A stretch of DNA of 19,211 bases, taken from UBA6544 sp049601975. GTDB taxonomy: Bacteria; Pseudomonadota; Alphaproteobacteria; UBA8366. The position numbers and the translations under genes were made by a program. Location of the stretch: NCBI GenBank assembly GCA_049601975.1, contig JBMYRC010000075.1, positions 1-19,211 on the forward strand, given 5' to 3'. Positions 13,817 through 19,211 of this stretch are shown one piece after another. Every line of letters starts with the position of its first letter. Position 1 is the stretch's first letter. The notes under the pieces were generated by a model, which was not told where the DNA came from, ran no database searches, and saw only the letters and a program-made list of their open reading frames with translations.

Positions 13817-14515
13817 ATGGCTGAGCCCCTGATCGAGCTCAACGACCTCCAATTCCGATGGCACCCCGCTGATCCATTGGTCATCGATATTCCCGCGCTG
13901 ACGATCGCGGTGGGGGAGCGTGTCTTTATCCAAGGCTCAAGCGGCAGCGGCAAAACGACCCTCTTGAATCTTCTTGGTGGTTTCATGCTACCGCAGAGCG
14001 GGCAAATCACGGTTTTGGGACAAGAGCTGACGGAAATGTCCGGTAGCCACCGTGACCAATTCCGGTCCGATCACATCGGTTTCATCTTCCAGATGTTCAA
14101 CCTGGTGCCCTACCTCTCCGTCATAGAAAACGTGACCCTCCCTTGCCGGTTTTCGGGGCATCGACTGGCTCGGTCATTACAAAATGCAAAAACGATAGCG
14201 ACGGAAGCAGAGCGGTTATTGAAGCATATGACGATCGGTGACCTAGCCCTTATGAAGAAATCGGCTGCCGAGCTGAGCATGGGCCAACAACAACGCGTCG
14301 CCGCCGCACGGGCACTCATCGGACGCCCGAGCCTTATTATCGCCGACGAGCCGACTTCCTCGCTAGATGCCGACGCCCGAAGCGCTTTCCTTGATCTGCT
14401 TTTTGCGGAAGTTGCTGTAAGCGGATCGACGCTCATTTTCGTAAGTCATGATACAAACCTAGCGCCATCATTCGATCGCACCCTCGCCTTCGCAGATTTT
14501 AACCGAGCGGGCTGA
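13817..14515 (+). CDS. ABC transporter ATP-binding protein (MacB/LolD type, Zrg-like system)
   Basis: A 232-residue nucleotide-binding subunit with all motifs: Walker A GSSGSGKT (40-47, Lys46), Q-loop Gln92 in FIFQMFNLVPYLSVIENV, signature LSMGQQ (153-158), Walker B LIIADE (173-178, Glu178 catalytic) and switch His211 in FVSHDTN. The block around Q-loop to SVIENV is characteristic of the LolD/MacB subgroup that partners FtsX-type permeases. GTG 13805 is an alternative start; neither has a clear Shine-Dalgarno, but ATG 13817 matches the family N-terminus. The permease begins 1 base after the stop. With the two periplasmic proteins upstream it forms a probable zinc system; direction of transport is inferred from ZrgA, since this ABC subgroup is usually mechanotransmitting or exporting. 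Confidence 0.92.
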   Translation: MAEPLIELNDLQFRWHPADPLVIDIPALTIAVGERVFIQGSSGSGKTTLLNLLGGFMLPQSGQITVLGQELTEMSGSHRDQFRSDHIGFIFQMFNLVPYLSVIENVTLPCRFSGHRLARSLQNAKTIATEAERLLKHMTIGDLALMKKSAAELSMGQQQRVAAARALIGRPSLIIADEPTSSLDADARSAFLDLLFAEVAVSGSTLIFVSHDTNLAPSFDRTLAFADFNRAG

Positions 14516-14516
14516 G

Positions 14517-15776
14517 ATGCCGATCCTAACACTCGCCATCAAGAGCCTCTGGAGTCGCCGCGGAACAGCTTTACTCACGATCGGGTCACTCGCCATAAGC
14601 GTGATGCTGCTGCTCGGCGTGGAGAAAGTAAAACGCGAAGCGAGAAACAGTTTCACGAGCACCATCTCCGGCACCGACTTGATAGTCGGCGCGCGAAGCG
14701 GCGGCGTCCAGCTATTGCTCTACTCAGTTTTTCGCATCGGAAACGCCGCAAACAATATCTCAATCGACAGCTATAGTCGGATCGCCGCATTCCCGGAGAC
14801 CGCGTGGACAATCCCCTTGTCGCTCGGTGATTCCCATCGTGGCTTTCGAGTTCTGGGAACGACGGTCGACTATTTTACCCACTACCGTTATGCCCGGAAA
14901 CGGTCCTTGAGTTTCAGAGCGGGCAGACAGTTTGAGGATATATTTGATGCGGTGCTCGGCGCCGAGGTTGCGGAGACTCTCGGCTATCAGATCGGCGACC
15001 CGATTGTCGTCAATCACGGGATCGGCGCGGTCGGTTTCGCCCCGCACAAGGACAAGCCATTTCGTGTAGCGGGCATCCTCGCGCGTACCGGCACACCGGT
15101 CGACCGGACTGTGCATGTCAGCCTTCAAGGGATCGAGGCGATCCACGTCGATTGGCGGGATGGTCGCAAGATGCGCGGCCTTAAAATTACAGCAGATGAC
15201 GTCCGGAAGATGAACTTGGAACCGAAAGCCGTTACTGCGGTCCTCGTCGGTCTGAACACGCGTCTCGCCGCTTTCGCGGTGCAGCGGCGGATTAACGAAT
15301 ATCGCGGTGAACCATTGCTCGCGATCCTACCGGGCGTCACCCTACAGGAACTTTGGACTTTGGTTGGTACGGCCGAAACCGGACTTGCGGCCGTGTCCTT
15401 GCTAGTCGTCATCGCGAGCCTGCTCGGCATGCTGACGATGCTATTGGCAGGATTGAGCGAGCGCCGACGAGAGATGGCGATCCTGCGCGCCGTCGGCGCC
15501 CGGCCTCGGCACGTTATGGGACTGTTAGTAGCGGAGTCTACACTGCTCGTCTGCGTCGGCACGATCTGCGGTCTGGCGCTTTTCTACCTCGGACTGGTCG
15601 TGACACAGCCCGTGATCGAGACCCGTTTCGGTTTGCATGTCGCACTCGCATGGCCGACCGCACGGGATGGCGCAATTCTCGCCTTCGTCATTGCAGCCGG
15701 TATTGCGGCCGGTCTGATCCCTGCCTACCGAGCCTATAAACGAACGCTCACAGACGGGCTAACCGTCCGCAGTTAA
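14517..15776 (+). CDS. ABC transporter permease, FtsX/MacB type (Zrg-like system)
   Basis: A 419-residue inner-membrane protein with the four-helix type VII layout: helix 1 at about 17-37, a large periplasmic domain (40-280), and helices at about 286-313, 333-362 and 385-408. The conserved cytoplasmic loop ERRREMAILRAVGARPRHVMG (315-335) is diagnostic of FtsX-domain permeases. The periplasmic part contains LGAEVAETLGYQIGDPIVV (147-165), which resembles the MacB_PCD fold. It overlaps nothing but starts 1 base after the ATPase stop. Family members (MacB, LolCE, FtsEX) move or signal across the envelope rather than import small solutes, so how it supports zinc uptake is open. Confidence 0.9.
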   Translation: MPILTLAIKSLWSRRGTALLTIGSLAISVMLLLGVEKVKREARNSFTSTISGTDLIVGARSGGVQLLLYSVFRIGNAANNISIDSYSRIAAFPETAWTIPLSLGDSHRGFRVLGTTVDYFTHYRYARKRSLSFRAGRQFEDIFDAVLGAEVAETLGYQIGDPIVVNHGIGAVGFAPHKDKPFRVAGILARTGTPVDRTVHVSLQGIEAIHVDWRDGRKMRGLKITADDVRKMNLEPKAVTAVLVGLNTRLAAFAVQRRINEYRGEPLLAILPGVTLQELWTLVGTAETGLAAVSLLVVIASLLGMLTMLLAGLSERRREMAILRAVGARPRHVMGLLVAESTLLVCVGTICGLALFYLGLVVTQPVIETRFGLHVALAWPTARDGAILAFVIAAGIAAGLIPAYRAYKRTLTDGLTVRS

Positions 15777-15784
15777 AACGTTTT
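15775..15784. repeat. AAAACGTTTT palindrome between convergent stop codons
   Basis: The 7-bp space between the permease and CoA-transferase genes lies inside a perfect 10-bp palindrome AAAACGTTTT that also shares bases with both stop codons. T-runs face both directions, but no GC stem is present, so it is at best a weak bidirectional termination aid. Confidence 0.2.
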
Positions 15785-16965
15785 TAGACAATTCCCGCCG
15801 CCTTCAGCCGTTCGTATTCTTCGCTTGTAACGTCGCAGAACTCCGACAGCACCTCCGCACTGTGCTCACTCAACTCGGGCGGGCGGGTGATATCGGTTGG
15901 TGAGTCGGACATCTTGATCGGGCAGCCGACGGTCTTGAACGTGCCGTATTTCGGATAATCCAATTCGAGAATCATATCCCGTGCAATCAAATGAGGATCC
16001 TCAAGAACCTCCGCCGTGTCCTGAGTTGCACCGCAAGGGACTCCCGCGTCGCCGAGGATTTTCATCACTTCATACTTATCGTGTTGCAAGCTCCAGCTCT
16101 CGATGGCGGAATCGACTTCCTCGCGGTGTTCCCAACGCCCCGCTGGAGTCGCGTATTTCTCGCCACCCAGTTTTTCGGTCAAACCCGTGACCCGCAACAT
16201 ATCATCCCACATCTGCTGCTGCGCCAACACATAGACATAGTCGTTTGGCCCGCCCGGTGCGCACCGATACGCCGTGCCCGGTACATTCTTGCCCAATTGA
16301 TTGCCGGTGCGCGGCATAGCGGAGCCGCGACGCTGATGATCGCGCAGGCTGACGCGCATGATATTGAGCACCGATTCCTGCATGGAAACTTCAACTTCCT
16401 GCCCCTTGCCGGTGGCATTGCGCTGATTCAACGCCGCCAGAATGCCGATAACCATATGCATGCCGGTACCGGAATCACCGATGGCGGGCCAGTGATATGT
16501 GGGCGGCCCGTCGGGCTGACCCGTCACGCTCATCGCGCCCGCCATGGCCTGCGCCACGGGTTCAAAGCTTTTGAAATCGCTATACGGTCCAGAAGTACCA
16601 AATCCCTTGATCGTCGCATAGATCAGGCGGGGATTTATCTTTTGCAAAGCCTCGAAGTCGAATCCCATTCGCGCTACCGCGCCCGGTGCAAAATTCTCCA
16701 AGAAGACATCTGACTTAGCCAAGAGCTTGCGGAACAAATCCTTGCCCTCATCGCTCTTAAGGTTGAGCGTCAGGCTGCGTTTGTTGGCGTTGAACGACAG
16801 AAAGAACAATTCGTCATTGTTTTGCGACCGCGCTACATCGCCCTTGCCCGGTGTCTCCAACTTGATGACATCCGCGCCCAGCCACGCCAGTATCTGCGCG
16901 CAAGCCGGACCGGCCTGATTGTGGGTCATATCGATCACGCGTATCCCGTCTAGCGCCTTGGTCAT
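15784..16965 (-). CDS. Class III CoA-transferase (CaiB/BaiF, formyl-CoA-transferase family)
   Basis: A 393-residue enzyme expected to move CoA between organic acids via an aspartyl-CoA anhydride. Hallmarks are LDGIRVIDMTH (5-15), AWLGADVIKLE (27-37), DVFLENFAPGAVARMG (86-101), IKGFGTSGPY (119-128) and PAIGDSGTGMH (160-170), where Asp164 fits the catalytic aspartate. Two ATGs compete: at 16971 the AGGAGG would abut the start, while at 16965 it lies 6 bases away, so 16965 is chosen. It is a single gene convergent with the Zrg-like operon and divergent from the flavin reductase. It could activate a carboxylic acid made by the nearby oxygenases; its acid substrate cannot be inferred. Confidence 0.9.
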   Translation of the reverse strand: MTKALDGIRVIDMTHNQAGPACAQILAWLGADVIKLETPGKGDVARSQNNDELFFLSFNANKRSLTLNLKSDEGKDLFRKLLAKSDVFLENFAPGAVARMGFDFEALQKINPRLIYATIKGFGTSGPYSDFKSFEPVAQAMAGAMSVTGQPDGPPTYHWPAIGDSGTGMHMVIGILAALNQRNATGKGQEVEVSMQESVLNIMRVSLRDHQRRGSAMPRTGNQLGKNVPGTAYRCAPGGPNDYVYVLAQQQMWDDMLRVTGLTEKLGGEKYATPAGRWEHREEVDSAIESWSLQHDKYEVMKILGDAGVPCGATQDTAEVLEDPHLIARDMILELDYPKYGTFKTVGCPIKMSDSPTDITRPPELSEHSAEVLSEFCDVTSEEYERLKAAGIV

Positions 16966-17046
16966 GGCCATCCTCCTGTCCTGATCACATCATTCATCGT
17001 TTGAGGACTAAGATAGGTCGCACATCGCATGGCGACACATGGAGGC

Positions 17047-17087
17047 ACACGTCCGTAATGGAATGTGGCCAAACATACTCCACGTGT
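17047..17087. repeat. Inverted repeat in the CoA-transferase / flavin-reductase divergent gap
   Basis: ACACGT (17047-17052) and ACGTGT (17082-17087) are inverted arms 29 bases apart; the second overlaps a CACGTG palindrome. They sit 38-78 bases before the flavin reductase start within a 159-bp divergent gap. Short arms make this a tentative regulator site only. No convincing promoter hexamers were picked out in the gap. Confidence 0.2.
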
Positions 17088-17124
17088 CATACTCGCGACG
17101 TCTTTCAGCAATCGAGGAAAATCG

Positions 17125-17784
17125 ATGTTTTTCGATCCCGCCGAAGTCGGCATGAAGCCGGCCCCGTTCAAACATACCGTCTACAACGCACTCGTCGTAC
17201 CCCGGCCCATCGGTTGGATTTCGACAATCGATGACGAAGGAAGCGTTAATCTAGCACCCTTCAGTTTCTTCAATTCGCTCTCCGCCGATCCGCCTTGTGT
17301 GATGTTCTGCCCGAACGGCCGCAAGCCCGGTACCGAGGAGATCAAGGACACCTTAGCCAACGTCGAATCAACTAAGGAATTCGTCTACAGCATGTGCACC
17401 TATGAACTGCGGGAACCGATGGTGGCCTCTGCCGTTCACGAGCCCGCGGGCATTGATGAGATGGCGAAGGCGGGCTTGGAGGCCGCCCCATGCGAAAAGG
17501 TAAAGCCGCCCCGCGTGAAGGCCTCGCCGATCGCGCTGGAATGTACCTATCTGCAGACTGTCCACTTGCCGAATGCGCGTGACGGTAGCCGCCAAAATGT
17601 CATCATCGGCCAAGTGGTGGGCATCCATATCGATGAGAGTGTAATTACCGACGGCATCGTGGACATCCGCAAGTGCGAGCCCCTGGCGCGTCTCGGATAC
17701 CTTCAATACGCACGAATCACACCCGACAACGTATTCGACTTGAGCCCGCCCGGTGGCGATCACCGCTACGAGAAGAAATCCTAG
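17125..17784 (+). CDS. Flavin reductase-like protein (FMN-binding split barrel)
   Basis: A 219-residue protein of the flavin reductase-like split-barrel family (DIM6/NTAB-type). Visible features are PRPIGWIST (26-34), then NLAPFSFFNSLSADPPCVMF (41-60), which is the FMN-binding core, and a later strand VIIGQVVGIHID with the GYLQYARI segment. Such proteins either supply reduced flavin to two-component monooxygenases or bind FMN with other redox roles. The frame is open upstream to 17065, but ATG 17125 has GAGGAAA 5 bases before it and starts at the domain. Cysteine synthase follows after 27 bases on the same strand. A role as reductase for one of the two LLM monooxygenases is plausible but purely contextual. 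Confidence 0.82.
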   Translation: MFFDPAEVGMKPAPFKHTVYNALVVPRPIGWISTIDDEGSVNLAPFSFFNSLSADPPCVMFCPNGRKPGTEEIKDTLANVESTKEFVYSMCTYELREPMVASAVHEPAGIDEMAKAGLEAAPCEKVKPPRVKASPIALECTYLQTVHLPNARDGSRQNVIIGQVVGIHIDESVITDGIVDIRKCEPLARLGYLQYARITPDNVFDLSPPGGDHRYEKKS

Positions 17785-17811
17785 CGTCGATATCGACAGG
17801 AGCCTTACACC

Positions 17812-18807
17812 ATGAAGAATCCGTTCGAGAAAAGTAGCCTGAAACTGGACCCGCCGGGGCGCGGCCGCGTCTACAACAATATTATGGAAACCTTCGGCAA
17901 CACGCCCTTGGTCCGGCTCGACCGTCTCGCCAAGGAGCGGGGAGCCAAGGCCGAGGTGTTGGTAAAATTGGAGTTCTTCAATCCACTCGCCAGCGTCAAG
18001 GACCGCATCGGCGTCTCGATGATCGAAGCCTTGGAGCGCGACGGATTGATCCGCCCCGGCTCTACCATTGTCGAGCCGACATCCGGAAATACGGGTATCG
18101 CACTGGCATTCGTCTGCGCGGCCAAAGGATACCGTTGCATCCTGACCATGCCGGATAGCTTCTCTATCGAACGGCGCAAGATGCTGGTTTATCTTGGGGC
18201 GGAGCTGCACCTGACGCCGCGGGCGAAAGGCATCAAGGCGGCCATCGAAAAGGCGCAAGAATTGGTCGACAGTATCGACGGCGCGATCATGCCGATGCAA
18301 TTCAGCAACGAATCAAATCTGGCCGTTCACTATGCGACGACAGGACCGGAAATTTGGCGCGACGCGGACGGCGGGGTCGATGTCTTCGTCTCCGGCGTCG
18401 GCACCGGTGGCACCGCGACCGGAGTCGGCAAGTTCCTAAAAGAGCAAAAGGCATCGGTGCAGCTGGTAGTGGTGGAGCCGGAATCCAGCCAGGTCATTTC
18501 CGGGGGCGATCACAGTCCGCATATGATCCAAGGTATCGGTGCGGGATTCATCCCGGATAACTTGGAGACCGGTTTGATTGACGAGCTGATCCCGATCACC
18601 AACGACGAAGCCATGGAGACCGCACGGCAATTGGCGTTGTTGGAAGCCATACCCGGCGGCATATCATCCGGCGCGATGGCCTGCGCGGCTCTGAAATTGG
18701 CGGCGCGGGACGACATGGCCGGCAAGACCATTGTCACGATCCTTCCGTCCTTCGCGGAGCGCTATCAAACAACTCCACTGTTCGACGGGCTGGATGTTCC
18801 GGAATAA
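17812..18807 (+). CDS. cysK: PLP-dependent cysteine synthase (O-acetylserine sulfhydrylase family)
   Basis: A 331-residue fold-type II PLP enzyme making cysteine from an activated serine and sulfide. Lys63 in NPLASVKDRIG is the Schiff-base lysine; TSGNTG (90-95) is the substrate loop; GVGTGGT (195-201) binds the PLP phosphate; GIGAGFIP (241-248) and GGISSGA (282-288) are also family-typical. The C-terminal PSFAERY (312-318) departs from the usual PSxGERY by Gly to Ala. A 25-residue extension precedes the usual FGNTPLV start. AGGAG lies about 10 bases before ATG 17812. It is co-directional with the flavin reductase, an arrangement that suggests capture of sulfide or another nucleophile rather than only housekeeping synthesis; a non-cysteine beta-replacement product is possible. 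Confidence 0.88.
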   Translation: MKNPFEKSSLKLDPPGRGRVYNNIMETFGNTPLVRLDRLAKERGAKAEVLVKLEFFNPLASVKDRIGVSMIEALERDGLIRPGSTIVEPTSGNTGIALAFVCAAKGYRCILTMPDSFSIERRKMLVYLGAELHLTPRAKGIKAAIEKAQELVDSIDGAIMPMQFSNESNLAVHYATTGPEIWRDADGGVDVFVSGVGTGGTATGVGKFLKEQKASVQLVVVEPESSQVISGGDHSPHMIQGIGAGFIPDNLETGLIDELIPITNDEAMETARQLALLEAIPGGISSGAMACAALKLAARDDMAGKTIVTILPSFAERYQTTPLFDGLDVPE

Positions 18808-19211
18808 TCAATCGTCGGCGCGCAGCGTCACCTGACTTTCGCTATAAGCCTGCAACCCGTCCCAATGGTGTTCAAGTTCGGCGGCAAATAAGCCCCGCGT
18901 GACACCCGCGGCGAGCTTGGGCACTGCGACATACATGGCGTTGATCGAGGCGCCACTCATGCCAAAGCTCATCCAAGCACCGATTCCGAAACAGTGGATG
19001 TCCTTCAGGAAAGGGGCAGCCCCCGGCTCCTTTTCGAGAAATGCATAGTCGGGCCCCAGATAAGGATAGCGACCGAACCGCTCTTCGCGCTCTTCTTCGG
19101 TCGCGTCGTAGCGGTCCGCCCAGGTCGCAATATGGTCGGCGAAGGGGGCAAGTTCAGGGCGCAACGCGCAGTCCATATCGACACCGGTACCGCAAATCAA
19201 ATAGTCCGCGG
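18808..19211 (-). CDS. C-terminal part of a FAD/NAD(P)-dependent flavoprotein monooxygenase (truncated by window edge)
   Basis: The frame is open to the right edge, so the N-terminal FAD and NADPH domains lie outside; about 134 residues are visible. The segment ADYLICGTGVDMD resembles the conserved strand plus ATG-type motif of class B flavin monooxygenases and related NAD(P)/FAD oxidoreductases, here with Gly in the first motif position. RPELAPFADHIATWADRY and, later, IGAWMSFGMSGASINAMYVAVPKLA fit the C-terminal FAD-facing part of that group. The stop codon directly abuts that of cysteine synthase, with no space between the convergent genes. Substrate is unknown; ketone or heteroatom oxygenation would fit the surrounding enzymes. 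Confidence 0.65.
   Translation of the reverse strand, partial: ADYLICGTGVDMDCALRPELAPFADHIATWADRYDATEEEREERFGRYPYLGPDYAFLEKEPGAAPFLKDIHCFGIGAWMSFGMSGASINAMYVAVPKLAAGVTRGLFAAELEHHWDGLQAYSESQVTLRADD

Noticed and set aside
13244..13933. 229-residue antisense open frame over the DUF2796 gene
   Set aside because: Cys- and Arg-rich without domain pattern; the opposite strand encodes a clear family member with a signal peptide.
17368..18300. 310-residue open frame antisense to the flavin reductase and cysteine synthase genes
   Set aside because: Overlaps two clear enzymes on the other strand and shows no recognisable domain; long antisense frames are common in GC-rich DNA.

Overview
The window looks like chromosomal DNA of an alphaproteobacterium, probably a marine or soil Rhodospirillales-like lineage. 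GC content is moderately high (roughly 57 %), genes are tightly packed with many short-spaced or overlapping pairs, and Shine-Dalgarno sequences are purine-rich. The families present (LLM-type flavin monooxygenases, old-yellow-enzyme, TauD, class III CoA-transferase, stand-alone MetE-like proteins) are commonly expanded in such heterotrophs. Taxonomy is inferred from gene content only. No tRNA, rRNA, CRISPR array, insertion sequence or phage gene was seen, and no gene-free stretch exceeds 300 bases.

Layout: (1) 1-343, minus: 5' part of an EamA/DMT transporter, running off the left edge. (2) 488-2014, plus: an exported caspase-like protease fused to a C-terminal FKBP domain, the most unusual protein here. 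(3) 2103-4661, plus operon: VOC/glyoxalase protein, YqjM-type ene-reductase, LLM monooxygenase, with a plausible sigma70 promoter at 2040-2068. (4) 4658-7088, minus operon: HCCA-isomerase/GST-kappa protein, a second LLM monooxygenase, TauD-type dioxygenase; it converges on operon 3. (5) 7187-8212, plus: CurA-like medium-chain reductase. (6) 8260-11613, minus operon: short MetE-like methyltransferase, dienelactone hydrolase, four-domain rhodanese protein. (7) 11897-12424, plus: unknown protein with an internal 32-residue duplication. (8) 12564-15776, plus operon: DUF3299 protein, His-rich DUF2796 (ZrgA) protein, ABC ATPase and FtsX/MacB-type permease, together a probable Zrg-like zinc system. 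(9) 15784-16965, minus: class III CoA-transferase. (10) 17125-18807, plus operon: flavin reductase-like protein and cysteine synthase. (11) 18808-19211, minus: C-terminal part of a flavoprotein monooxygenase, running off the right edge.

Taken together, regions 3-6 and 9-11 look like a catabolic island: flavin-dependent oxygenases plus a possible flavin reductase, an Fe(II)/2-oxoglutarate dioxygenase, ene- and enoyl-reductases, hydrolase, isomerase and CoA-transferase. Sulfur-handling proteins (rhodanese, cysteine synthase, MetE-like) sit among them. This would suit breakdown of an organosulfur or cyclic compound, but no substrate can be read from the sequence. The Zrg-like module is a separate function. 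Several starts were moved from the longest open frame to ATGs with better Shine-Dalgarno placement (VOC, HCCA isomerase, CurA-like, rhodanese, MetE-like, DUF3299, DUF2796, CoA-transferase, flavin reductase).
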